Assembly (NCBI GenBank): GCA_015661745.1
Contig: DQVL01000025.1
Location: 1 to 19,135, forward strand
Reading direction: 5' to 3'
From: Thermoprotei archaeon
GTDB taxonomy: Archaea; Thermoproteota; Nitrososphaeria; Geothermarchaeales; JDFR-13
DNA: 19,135 nt
Every line of letters starts with the position of its first letter. The stretch's first letter is position 1. This document shows positions 1 through 6,847 of this stretch, piece by piece. The notes under the pieces were generated by a model. That model ran no database searches. It worked only from the letters and a program-made list of their open reading frames with translations, and was not told the DNA's origin. Both the position numbers and the translations under genes were made by a program.

Positions 1-218
1 AATCTTTATGGATGGATATAATTAAAAATAATTCTTTTATAATTGTTCTAATGGCTCTGGGTTTTGAAGAGGAATATAAGAATGCATATGAATATTCGGA
101 AATCGATAAAATAAAGGATCTACCTATAGGGTATCCATCCATATTAATAATAACCAGTAAACTTCATTTCATGGAGAGGGAATATATAGATAAAATATTG
201 AGGAGGAGACATAGATGA
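1..218 (+). CDS. dph5: Diphthine synthase, C-terminal fragment (gene enters from the left edge)
   Basis: The frame is already open at the window edge, so this is the last ~72 codons of a longer gene. Archaeal Dph5/DphB methylates the modified histidine of elongation factor 2 with SAM during diphthamide synthesis. The visible part matches the family's C-terminus as I remember it from Pyrococcus. A strand (SFIIVLMALGF) is followed by a helix, then the segment GYPSILIITSKLHFMEREYI, which parallels the family's PPHILIVPGKLHIVEAEYL. The fragment ends in a basic tail (RRRHR). The N-terminal catalytic half lies outside the window, so activity cannot be judged. The stop codon overlaps the next start as ATGA, indicating translational coupling to the FAD synthase gene. 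An internal ATG at 12 is not the real start. Identification rests on a short but characteristic segment. Confidence 0.72.
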   Translation, partial: SLWMDIIKNNSFIIVLMALGFEEEYKNAYEYSEIDKIKDLPIGYPSILIITSKLHFMEREYIDKILRRRHR

Positions 219-820
219 AAGAAGATTTAGATCCTATTAAAAAGACCCTCCTAAAAAAGCACTATTTGAATTCGATACCAAATATTAAAAAAAATGGAGA
301 TATAGATAGAATATTAGATTTAATTCCCAGGGAATATATTGATGCGGCAGTAAATTATCTAGTCTCCAATGGTCTGATAGATGAGGATGGCGGTATCACA
401 AATAAAGGTAGGAAATATATAAAGGTAGGATTAGTTGGGGGGGTATTCGATATTCTCCACATTGGACATATACATTTATTGAGGGAAGCCAAGGATAGGG
501 TCGATGTATTAATAGTAGTAATAGCCACAGATGATACCGTCAAAAAGATGAAGAATAGAGAACCATTACATACCCAAGAATGGAGAAGAGAGGTAATAAC
601 CTCCCTTAGATATGTCGATGCAGCCATCATAGGAGATGAGAAAGAATTTAGAATACCCTTGATAAAGGTAAATCCTGACGTAATAATATTAGGTTATGAC
701 CAGAAAATTCCACCTGGAATTTCCGGAGACGACTTAAAATACAGAGAAGTTGTTAAACTTAATCTTAAAATATATGACGTGAAAACAAGTAAAATAATTG
801 AGAAGCTAAATCTCCTATAA
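215..820 (+). CDS. ribL: FAD synthase (RibL-type nucleotidyltransferase) with N-terminal winged-helix-like domain
   Basis: Predicted to transfer AMP from ATP to FMN, making FAD. Residues ~70-200 form a cytidylyltransferase-type Rossmann fold: GGVFDILHIGH (75-85, with the HIGH nucleotide-binding motif), the central KNREPLHTQEWRREVITSLRY region, DVIILGYDQ (155-163) and a C-terminal TSKII near 191-195 in place of the usual STS-type motif. Residues ~1-69 are an extra helical domain ending in NGLIDEDGGITNKGRKYI, which looks like the third helix and wing of a winged helix. The protein has no cysteine, although the characterised M. jannaschii RibL is described as air-sensitive with conserved cysteines. 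ATG overlaps the preceding stop as ATGA. It faces the riboflavin kinase gene 6 bp away, so FMN- and FAD-forming enzymes are adjacent. Another TagD/GCT-like cytidylyltransferase is the main alternative. Confidence 0.8.
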   Translation: MKEDLDPIKKTLLKKHYLNSIPNIKKNGDIDRILDLIPREYIDAAVNYLVSNGLIDEDGGITNKGRKYIKVGLVGGVFDILHIGHIHLLREAKDRVDVLIVVIATDDTVKKMKNREPLHTQEWRREVITSLRYVDAAIIGDEKEFRIPLIKVNPDVIILGYDQKIPPGISGDDLKYREVVKLNLKIYDVKTSKIIEKLNLL

Positions 821-826
821 CTTTCA

Positions 827-1501
827 CTACTTATTCAAATATACAACAATCTTAATAAGATCACCATCTGATAATGAAAGCTTGCCCCTGAGATATATAG
901 GGGCGATAACCTCCAACATCTCAAATCCATATATAGACCGCTCAGCATAGATTACCGCGCCATCCTCACTATCATTAATTTTTGCCTTAAAAGCCCATAC
1001 ATCGCCAAAAACTCTTTCTTTAGTCCTGAACCCTTTTATATGATATCCACTAAGCCTCCTTAGCAATCGATTCTGAGATATATAATATGGATTATTTAAT
1101 TTCACATTTAAAGTTCCTGGATAAGGAGTGAAGCCCAAATACTTTTCAAACTGGAGAATATAGCCTCTCCTACTCATGTAATAGGCCCCTTCACCAAGGC
1201 CCGTGGTTACATAGCCTTCAAATATGAATTCACCTGGATGAGAATATGCATCATTTATATATTTAATATAATCTTCTATCTCACTTAAACCCTTTTCAGT
1301 TATCCTAATCCATAAAGTCCTTTCAACATATCTCTTATCAATATACTCTAATTTATATAGTTCATTTATAATTCTTGAAGCGCTTTGCTGACTAACACCA
1401 AAAAACATTGCTAACTCGTTAGTTGGGGACCTAATATATCTTGTTCCAGCCCCCAATTTATATAGATCAACAAGATATGTTCTGATCAACCTTATATTCA
1501 T
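827..1501 (-). CDS. ribK: CTP-dependent riboflavin kinase fused to an N-terminal HTH domain (RbkR-like)
   Basis: Archaeal RibK phosphorylates riboflavin to FMN using CTP. The kinase half carries the family signature GYVTTGLGEGAYYMS and, about 16 residues later, PYPGTLNVKL. The first ~80 residues are a winged helix-turn-helix (NELAMFFGVSQQSASRIINE, then WIRITEKG as the wing). This architecture matches RbkR, described in archaea as both riboflavin kinase and transcriptional regulator of riboflavin genes, so dual function is likely. I chose the ATG at 1501 because it makes a 4-nt ATGA overlap with the upstream gene's stop; a start at 1513 would add only MCWA. It is the last gene of the leftward psmB-translin-ribK operon and converges on ribL. 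No riboflavin biosynthesis genes are present in this window. Confidence 0.92.
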   Translation of the reverse strand: MNIRLIRTYLVDLYKLGAGTRYIRSPTNELAMFFGVSQQSASRIINELYKLEYIDKRYVERTLWIRITEKGLSEIEDYIKYINDAYSHPGEFIFEGYVTTGLGEGAYYMSRRGYILQFEKYLGFTPYPGTLNVKLNNPYYISQNRLLRRLSGYHIKGFRTKERVFGDVWAFKAKINDSEDGAVIYAERSIYGFEMLEVIAPIYLRGKLSLSDGDLIKIVVYLNK

Positions 1502-2127
1502 CGCCCAACACATCCATAAATATAATCACTCTTCACCCTTTCTAATATAGACCGCATTCTATCCGACTTCCTTTTATGATCTCTATAAAGGTAGTTACCG
1601 ATCTGTGATATATAGAATTCCATATAGATCTCTTCACATAATTGAATTATTTTAAGTGCCTCCACACAGTTTGAGTCGGATATAGCTTTCTGAGCCAGCC
1701 TCAAAAGTTCACCCATTAAATCTACATAGCCATCCAATACTATTCTGGGATCAATCTCCCCAATATAGCTTAATAGTGATGAATCCCTAGAAACTATTGA
1801 ATAGAGTAGTATAAGCTCGACATATTCCTTTAGAGGGTCATATAAAATTCTACTCAATATATCATATTCATCTTCTCTCAATGTAGCCATTACATCGACG
1901 ATTTTACTATTTATAATTTTTATTTGACTATCAAGTTTATTATATTCACCTTTATAGATCATTTTAAACCCATTCCTAATCATGACACTAATTTCCCTAG
2001 AGACATGTATCATCCTCTCTCTTACTGGATCAATTGTTTCCTGGGTCAACATAAGACTTTTTAATGCATCCCTAAGAACTTCTAATATCTTAGTTTCAAC
2101 ATTCCAATCTCTATTCATAATTCTCAT
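1498..2127 (-). CDS. Translin/Trax family protein, probable C3PO-like RNase
   Basis: Mostly helical 209-residue protein of the translin family (COG2178). Translin-Trax complexes (C3PO) in eukaryotes bind and cut short RNAs, and archaeal homologues form similar shells. The segment DPLKEYVELI aligns with human Trax GLQEYVEAV, placing acidic residues E101 and E104 at two of the Trax catalytic positions. The later segment GYVDLMGELLRL aligns with GVADLTGELMRM, placing D136 at the third. The protein therefore resembles catalytic Trax rather than non-catalytic translin. The C-terminal helix (DHKRKSDRMRSILERVKSDY) is also typical. Its start lies 17 nt after the proteasome beta stop and its stop overlaps ribK (ATGA), so it is in an operon. 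No Shine-Dalgarno precedes ATG 2127; ATG 2118 is an alternative. Substrate is unknown. Confidence 0.85.
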   Translation of the reverse strand: MRIMNRDWNVETKILEVLRDALKSLMLTQETIDPVRERMIHVSREISVMIRNGFKMIYKGEYNKLDSQIKIINSKIVDVMATLREDEYDILSRILYDPLKEYVELILLYSIVSRDSSLLSYIGEIDPRIVLDGYVDLMGELLRLAQKAISDSNCVEALKIIQLCEEIYMEFYISQIGNYLYRDHKRKSDRMRSILERVKSDYIYGCVGR

Positions 2128-2144
2128 TATTCAAAATTAAATCG

Positions 2145-2741
2145 TCATAAAAGATTAATCGTTTTTTCAAGCACTCCATCTTTTGATATATATACAGTAT
2201 CTATTGAATATCCGGTTAGAACATCTCTCTTGGCTACAGATTTAAATACATTTATAACTAAATCCTCGAGAGACTCCAAATTTGTTAGTGATTCATATCT
2301 AGACTCAATTATACCAATGGCTGTTTCGGCTCCACTCCCTATAGCAACATACTTATCAGACATTATAGACCCCAATGAATCTAGGGAATAAAGTTCGGGA
2401 CCCTTATTTACACCACCAACCAGAAGCTGTGTATAGTATGGTAGAGCCTTATTGCTATATAGGACCACTGATACCAACTTTGCAATGGGTTTAATACCTA
2501 ACTCCCTCCCAATATTCACCCTTCTAGTACCTATTACATACCTAATATTCCTAACAAGCCCCTGCATGTCCGCTATCAAACCAGCAGCAGCTAAATAAAC
2601 ATTATCTACAATCTTGTATACCTTTTTAACCTCATTACTAAATGCTAGGCTACCCAACAAATACATCTTATCACTAGCAAGTATTACATAATTATCTGTT
2701 TTTACACCTATAGCAGTCCCCCCTAAATATCCATATGACAT
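2145..2741 (-). CDS. psmB: Proteasome beta subunit, probably the non-catalytic crenarchaeal paralogue
   Basis: A 20S proteasome beta-type Ntn-hydrolase fold: LGGTAIGVK at the N-terminus, LASDK (21-25), KKVYKI (39-44), AAAGLIADMQGLVR, YYTQLLVGGV, IGSGAE, and KRDVLTGYSID near the end. A gap-free alignment to Thermoplasma and Archaeoglobus beta, anchored on G5, D/E17 and K33, puts residue Gly8 where the catalytic Thr1 should be. Thr9 falls at position 2. D24 (17) and K40 (33) are kept. I recall Sulfolobus having one beta paralogue with the same pattern (xTAxG), thought to be unprocessed and structural, beside an active one. A second, catalytic beta gene is expected elsewhere. It leads the psmB-translin-ribK operon, with an AGGTGG Shine-Dalgarno (2746-2751) 4 nt before the ATG. 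Confidence 0.93.
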   Translation of the reverse strand: MSYGYLGGTAIGVKTDNYVILASDKMYLLGSLAFSNEVKKVYKIVDNVYLAAAGLIADMQGLVRNIRYVIGTRRVNIGRELGIKPIAKLVSVVLYSNKALPYYTQLLVGGVNKGPELYSLDSLGSIMSDKYVAIGSGAETAIGIIESRYESLTNLESLEDLVINVFKSVAKRDVLTGYSIDTVYISKDGVLEKTINLL

Positions 2742-2745
2742 GTAA

Positions 2746-2785
2746 CCACCTTCACATCATAAATAATTAACCTACCCCTATAAAG
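2746..2785 (-). promoter_or_regulatory. Promoter and Shine-Dalgarno of the psmB operon
   Basis: Read on the minus strand, a TATA-like CTTTATAG (2777-2785) is centred about 40 nt before the ATG at 2741. That predicts a transcript start near 2755 and a leader of about 14 nt. The leader would contain AGGTGG (2746-2751), a good match to the archaeal anti-Shine-Dalgarno. A second AT-rich element (about 2759-2771) is closer and would give a leaderless transcript without the Shine-Dalgarno. The first is preferred for that reason. Confidence 0.4.
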
Positions 2786-2798
2786 TATCTGGCATATG

Positions 2799-2821
2799 AT
2801 ACACCACTAAATATAGTGTAT
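2799..2821 (+). promoter_or_regulatory. NOG1 promoter: TATA box inside a short dyad
   Basis: CTAAATATA (2807-2815) is centred about 28 nt before the ATG at 2839, the spacing expected for a leaderless archaeal transcript. It is bracketed by a perfect 6-bp inverted repeat, ATACAC (2799-2804) and GTGTAT (2816-2821). A nested CACTA/TAGTG pair (2805-2809/2814-2818) overlaps it. The dyad could be an operator over the TATA box, but arms this short occur by chance in 19 kb. Another AT-rich element at 2820-2832 lies too close to the start codon to serve it. Confidence 0.35.
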
Positions 2822-2838
2822 AAATATTTATATGTGGA

Positions 2839-3858
2839 ATGAATCCATGGGAGAGGATTAAGCCACCCCTTAAAACAGATGATATTGAAGAGATAGGATT
2901 TCGTAAAGCATCTAGAGAGGCAAATAAAATACCATACAAATCTAAAATTGAGACTCCAAAGAGAAGAGAGATGATCCGCGTTAAAATACTATATAAATTT
3001 ATACATATGAATCTATCAAGATCATTAAGGATATTGGATGCATATTTTGAAGCGCATCAATTCTATAAAGATTTAATTAGAATATACTTTCCAGAGAATG
3101 AGATAAAAAGGATACATAAAAGGATATACAACTTAATACGGACATTAGAAGATATTAAAAATGAATATATTGACAAGATAAATAATACGTATTCACCAGA
3201 GGATATGAAGAAATTTAGGAGAGTAGCACAAGGAAAATTTGCTACCTTTCTACGCAGGATAAAATCAGATATCGAATTCGTGATAGACCTCCATAGATAT
3301 GCTAGTAGACTCCCCTCAATAGATGTAGAAACTATGACGTTTTTAGTTGCTGGACCACCAAATACTGGAAAATCAACTCTAGTGAACATCCTTTCATCCG
3401 CTAAAATAAAGACGGCTGAATATCCTTTTACAACGAAGAATATACATGTAGGACATATTCAATATAGGTATCTTAATGCACAGATAATAGATACACCGGG
3501 GCTTCTTGACAGAAGTTTAAATGAACGGAACGAGATCGAATTAAAAGCGATTTACGCATTAAAGAACTTAGCAGGAGATATACTATATATGTTTGACGTG
3601 TCAAACAATGCCTACTATCCAATATCAAATCAGATAAATATCTATAGAGAAATACAGAGAGAATTTAATGATAGATATATCATCCCAATAGCAAACAAAA
3701 TAGATTCTATTGATAAAGACAAGATTATTGAACTAGAAATGAATTTTGGAGATGAGTTATTTTCAATTTCATGTATAAAGAGGGAAGGGATAGATAGGTT
3801 AAGGAGGTTCCTGACTGAGCGGATGGAGAAATACTATCTAGAAAGAGTCAGACGGTAG
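2839..3858 (+). CDS. nog1: NOG1-family (Obg/TRAFAC) GTPase, ribosome assembly
   Basis: NOG1 proteins are GTPases of large ribosomal subunit assembly. The start NPWERI..P matches the family's NPF opening, and residues 1-160 form the expected basic helical N-terminal domain. The G domain follows: G1 GPPNTGKST (172-180), G2 YPFTTK (195-200), G3 DTPG (219-222 region), G4 NKID (286-289) and a G5-like SCIK (311-314). At 339 residues it has the usual archaeal length and lacks the eukaryotic C-terminal extension. It is a single-gene unit with its own leaderless-type promoter, divergent from psmB. Its last 25 bp overlap the 3' end of the convergent rtcA gene. A role in 50S maturation is inferred from the family only. 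Confidence 0.9.
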   Translation: MNPWERIKPPLKTDDIEEIGFRKASREANKIPYKSKIETPKRREMIRVKILYKFIHMNLSRSLRILDAYFEAHQFYKDLIRIYFPENEIKRIHKRIYNLIRTLEDIKNEYIDKINNTYSPEDMKKFRRVAQGKFATFLRRIKSDIEFVIDLHRYASRLPSIDVETMTFLVAGPPNTGKSTLVNILSSAKIKTAEYPFTTKNIHVGHIQYRYLNAQIIDTPGLLDRSLNERNEIELKAIYALKNLAGDILYMFDVSNNAYYPISNQINIYREIQREFNDRYIIPIANKIDSIDKDKIIELEMNFGDELFSISCIKREGIDRLRRFLTERMEKYYLERVRR

Positions 3859-4874
3859 AATCCATCTAAACCATCAACCTTTATCTTTATATCTTCAAAG
3901 AAGAGCTTTGAAACGTATAAAGCTGAATCAACATGTTTTGTATATTCCTCTATACCGACATCAATATCTTCACCAGATAAAATGGCTAATGGAATAATCA
4001 TGTCAGCTAAGTGTCTATCTATAGCCGAACCAATGTTTAACCATTTAAACATTTTATATACAGCATCTTCAGCAACCATTTCCGCTGGTTTCCCCCGCTC
4101 CCCCAATGAATCGCCTCCTCCAGCCAATAAATCATCATAACCTACAACCACGATTGAGGTTCCAGGATCTAGACTATCTATACAATATTCATCTAGGACC
4201 TTAATTGATACATCATCCCCTAATCTATTCCTTAAATGCTCAAGAACGGTTTCTCTCTGTCTATCTAAAATATGTCTAGGCAGTTTACATACAACATTTT
4301 TAACAATAATATTAGTTAAATTACCTCTATAGAGTCTCTTAAAACCTCTCCAGTTAGCTGGTTCAACATATACTTTAACTCTACCTCCACCTCTTGGATA
4401 AAAGCCTCTCCGTAAAACCTTAATCTCGATGTTTCCACCAAAAACCTCAACTAGTTTTGAATATACAAACTCCATATATGAGATGGGCGGACTCCACTTA
4501 ACATCAGTTCCACCTATAATCTCAAAATCTGAGGGAGAGTCCACATTTAGGAGGGGAGGTATCAGAGACTGTAGGAGTAATGATATAGACCCTGCAGTAC
4601 CTATGTCAAACCTCCCATTTACGGGTTTGGGGGAGCGGAATCGCATTCTGACATTGGTTGACCCCACCCGTAAACCAATAACTTGCCCACCAAATATATC
4701 CCTCATCAATCTAAGCAGTGTATAGTGCTGAGGCCTCAAACCAGGATTGGGTCTATTTGCTCTAATGTTAATTACATAAGTATCTTTTCCAGATATTAAT
4801 GAGTAGAGTGCTGCATATCTAAGAATCTGTCCCCCACCTTCTCCATACGACCCATCTATTGTTACTCCATACAT
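3834..4874 (-). CDS. rtcA: RNA 3'-terminal phosphate cyclase
   Basis: RtcA converts RNA 3'-phosphate to a 2',3'-cyclic phosphate through an adenylated enzyme and RNA intermediate. The family motifs are all present: DGSYGEGGGQILR (7-19), ANRPNPGLRPQH (39-50), GTAGSISLLLQSLIPPLL (92-109), GGTDVKWSPP (121-130), LPRHI (198-202) and AGGGDSLGERGKPAEMVAED (251-270). DRHLADMIIPLA (286-297) contains H288, the expected adenylated histidine. Length (346) is normal and no insert or frameshift is seen. It lies 71 bp downstream of aIF5A on the same strand. A TATA-like element in that gap suggests at least partly independent expression. No RtcB ligase or archease gene is adjacent, so the biological substrate is not indicated. 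Confidence 0.96.
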   Translation of the reverse strand: MYGVTIDGSYGEGGGQILRYAALYSLISGKDTYVINIRANRPNPGLRPQHYTLLRLMRDIFGGQVIGLRVGSTNVRMRFRSPKPVNGRFDIGTAGSISLLLQSLIPPLLNVDSPSDFEIIGGTDVKWSPPISYMEFVYSKLVEVFGGNIEIKVLRRGFYPRGGGRVKVYVEPANWRGFKRLYRGNLTNIIVKNVVCKLPRHILDRQRETVLEHLRNRLGDDVSIKVLDEYCIDSLDPGTSIVVVGYDDLLAGGGDSLGERGKPAEMVAEDAVYKMFKWLNIGSAIDRHLADMIIPLAILSGEDIDVGIEEYTKHVDSALYVSKLFFEDIKIKVDGLDGFYRLTLSR

Positions 4875-4908
4875 CTCTCTTTGACAATTAGATTATAACG
4901 GTACGCTA

Positions 4909-4917
4909 CTATAAAGC
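4909..4917 (-). promoter_or_regulatory. Possible rtcA promoter (TATA-like)
   Basis: Minus-strand GCTTTATAG is centred about 39 nt before the rtcA ATG, predicting a start near 4887 and a leader of ~13 nt. A second AT-rich element (TTATAATC, about 4891-4898) is closer and would give a leaderless transcript. The two cannot be separated by eye. Confidence 0.3.
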
Positions 4918-4945
4918 TTCATTTATCATATATTGCTAAAGAGAT

Positions 4946-5344
4946 TTATTCGGGTCTTACCCTAACTATTTTCTTTTTTCCCAAGAAATCCCAATATTCT
5001 ATAGTTACCCCAGAATCTAACTTACTTCTCAATTCTTCATCTTCAGGTAGAGGCGCTTCAAAAACCTCATAAGTTTCTAAATCCATTAATTGAATCGAAT
5101 CTGTAACAGCAACAATTTGTGCACGACCCTTCTTTATAATTGGAACCTCAACCCTCGTGTCAACCGGACCCACAACACTCCTTTTCACCCCATCAAAGAT
5201 ACCTATAGCCACAACTCTTGCCTGTGCACTACCATGTTTACCTTTTTTACTCTTCGTTATCTCTATGACCTTACAAGGCTCCCCATCAATAATTACATAA
5301 CTACCCTTCTTTAATGCTCCCAAATCTTTATAATCAATACTCAT
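4946..5344 (-). CDS. eif5A: Translation factor aIF5A (hypusine-containing)
   Basis: aIF5A/EF-P stimulates peptide-bond formation at difficult sequences and is modified on one lysine to deoxyhypusine or hypusine. The protein is 132 residues, the usual archaeal size. It has the SH3-like N-terminal domain with the modification loop KSKKGKHGSA (31-40), in which K36 aligns with the modified lysine of TGKHGHAK. The OB-fold C-terminal half includes IQLMDLETYEVFEAPLP and ends in VRVRPE. The start ATG lies about 25 nt downstream of a TATA-like box, implying a leaderless transcript. It is followed on the same strand by rtcA. The modifying enzyme, deoxyhypusine synthase, is not in the window. Confidence 0.97.
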   Translation of the reverse strand: MSIDYKDLGALKKGSYVIIDGEPCKVIEITKSKKGKHGSAQARVVAIGIFDGVKRSVVGPVDTRVEVPIIKKGRAQIVAVTDSIQLMDLETYEVFEAPLPEDEELRSKLDSGVTIEYWDFLGKKKIVRVRPE

Positions 5345-5368
5345 GATAATTAGTATCTATTGAATATG

Positions 5369-5377
5369 TAAATAAAG
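5369..5377 (-). promoter_or_regulatory. aIF5A promoter TATA box
   Basis: Minus-strand CTTTATTTA is centred about 29 nt upstream of the aIF5A ATG (5344), predicting transcription from within a few bases of the start codon (leaderless). It lies in the 92-bp divergent region shared with nadK. Confidence 0.45.
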
Positions 5378-5407
5378 CTAGTTAATAGGCTTTGTTAATA
5401 TATCGAA

Positions 5408-5420
5408 TATATATTTTATA
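5408..5420 (+). promoter_or_regulatory. nadK promoter TATA region
   Basis: An A/T-only run (5406-5420) containing ATATATTTT and TTTTATA sits 17-29 nt before the ATG at 5437. This spacing fits a leaderless transcript starting at that ATG. It argues against the upstream TTG codon at 5392 as start, since that codon lies before the promoter. Confidence 0.45.
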
Positions 5421-5436
5421 CGGATGGGTTTGGATC

Positions 5437-6330
5437 ATGAAGACTAGATCTAACCTTATAAAGGGGGTCACAATATATATTCCGGATAAAAACGAGAATA
5501 TCGTAAACGTTTTAAACGGTCTTATAGAGAGATTGGACCAAGAAAATGTTAAAATTTATGATATAATTAAGATAAAAGAAGTATTCGATGATATAAATCT
5601 ATTAAGTGGTCAGATCCCACAACTAGAATCTAGAGGGGATTTAGCCATAGCTATTGGGGGAGATGGAACTGTATTAAAGACTCTTTTGATGGTAAGAGAT
5701 AAGGAGATGCCGATTCTTGCAATAGGTCTTGGAGAATTAAATTTCATGTCTTCTACAGATAAAACTTCATACCTAGAAGACTTAGATAAATTGTTTCAAG
5801 GCAGATTCTACATAAGAAGTGAGATGAGGTTAGATGTTAAAGTGTCAGATACGGAGCTGGAAATTCCACCAATCCTCAACGAAGTTTTATATCATTCATC
5901 AAAAATCGGTAAGACACTTTTACCGATAGTAAAAATTAGGATGCGTAATTATGTGGAATACCTATGGAGTGTAAAATCAGATGGGGTACTCGTCTCAACA
6001 CCAATTGGGAGTACAGCATATTCATATGCAGCAGGGGGGCCAATACTCGATACGGATCTAGAGGCGATTGTAATAACACCCTTAACACCAACCACAAAGA
6101 TACCGTCATATGTTGTAAACCCGGATACAAAAATATTTTTAACTGCAGAAAGATTGCGGAGCAACCCATCAATTGTATTAGATGGACAAGTCATTATAGA
6201 TTTAGACTGGACCCAAGAAGTAGAAGTTAGTAAGTCATCTAAACCTGCACATATAATTACATTTCAAAAAAATACAAATATGATTAGGATGAAGAGAGTA
6301 GCAGAGAGGTATGGTGGTGTCAGAGAATAG
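5437..6330 (+). CDS. nadK: NAD kinase
   Basis: Phosphorylates NAD to NADP using ATP or polyphosphate. Numbering from ATG 5437 (297 residues): the hallmark GGDGT is at 74-78, followed by LGELNFM (98-104), the conserved NE (148-149, NEVLYHSS) and DGVLVSTPIGSTAYSYAAGG (182-201), the NAD-binding signature. LDGQ (248-251) also matches the family. The frame continues upstream to a TTG at 5392, but that extension crosses the promoter-like AT run, so the ATG is preferred. The 3' end overlaps nob1 by 20 bp, so the two are probably co-transcribed. No fusion or truncation is seen. Confidence 0.95.
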   Translation: MKTRSNLIKGVTIYIPDKNENIVNVLNGLIERLDQENVKIYDIIKIKEVFDDINLLSGQIPQLESRGDLAIAIGGDGTVLKTLLMVRDKEMPILAIGLGELNFMSSTDKTSYLEDLDKLFQGRFYIRSEMRLDVKVSDTELEIPPILNEVLYHSSKIGKTLLPIVKIRMRNYVEYLWSVKSDGVLVSTPIGSTAYSYAAGGPILDTDLEAIVITPLTPTTKIPSYVVNPDTKIFLTAERLRSNPSIVLDGQVIIDLDWTQEVEVSKSSKPAHIITFQKNTNMIRMKRVAERYGGVRE

Positions 6331-6826
6331 AATTATATGTATAGTTGATACATCGCTATTATTATTCGGCACTCTTATACTAAGAGATGATATTAGATAT
6401 GTAACCTCACCTAAAGTGTATAGTGAAGTATATAAAAATCGTTTAAAAAGAGAGGTTTTAAATGTCTATATTACCACTAAAAGATTAGAGGTTGAGGATC
6501 CTGAAGAAGAATTTTTAGAAGAGGTATTGAATATAGCAGGAAAAATTGGGGAACTAGAAAAATTATCACCCGCTGATATTGACATCCTAGCATTAGCTAT
6601 AAAATATAGTAGAGAAAATAAGGTAGTAGTATTCACAGATGACTATTCTATACAAAATATATTGGAAAATCTGGGGATCGACTATATACCTATAAGAAGA
6701 AAGATAAAATATAGAGTCAGAAGATGGAGATACACCTGTCTAAAATGTGGAGAAAAATTCTTAAGTAATATAAGGATATGTCCTGTATGCGGAGGGAACA
6801 TAGCTAGAAGTAGATACATGTCTTGA
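6311..6826 (+). CDS. nob1: Nob1-like endoribonuclease (PIN domain plus zinc ribbon)
   Basis: Nob1 makes the final cleavage at the 3' end of small-subunit rRNA. Residues 1-125 form a PIN domain with the acidic set D13 (VDTS), E39, D89/D91 (PADIDILALA) and D110/D111 (FTDDYS). A basic linker (RRKIKYRVRRWRYT) leads to a zinc ribbon CLKC-x10-CPVC with C143, C146, C157 and C160. Length (171) fits archaeal Nob1. The gene overlaps nadK by 20 bp. The start is slightly uncertain: ATG 6311 follows GAGAGGT immediately, while GTG 6317 would sit a more usual distance from that possible Shine-Dalgarno. A gap of 81 bp and a separate promoter precede the next gene. Confidence 0.9.
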   Translation: MVVSENRIICIVDTSLLLFGTLILRDDIRYVTSPKVYSEVYKNRLKREVLNVYITTKRLEVEDPEEEFLEEVLNIAGKIGELEKLSPADIDILALAIKYSRENKVVVFTDDYSIQNILENLGIDYIPIRRKIKYRVRRWRYTCLKCGEKFLSNIRICPVCGGNIARSRYMS

Positions 6827-6847
6827 ATACTTTCACTAATCACCCCC

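Noticed and set aside
1502..1513. ATG 1513 as riboflavin kinase start
   Set aside because: ATG 1501 gives the classic ATGA overlap with the upstream stop; the longer form adds only four residues.
2715..2717. Thr9 of the proteasome beta subunit as ordinary catalytic Thr1
   Set aside because: It would need a one-residue shift relative to G5, D17 and K33, all of which align without gaps when Gly8 is at position 1.
4716..4727. 12-mer CAGTGTATAGTG occurring in rtcA and again at 17258-17269
   Set aside because: About ten exact 12-mer repeats are expected by chance in a window this long, and one copy is inside coding sequence with no shared context.
5392..5436. TTG start extending NAD kinase by 15 residues
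   Set aside because: The extension crosses an A/T-only TATA-like run that places transcription start at ATG 5437.
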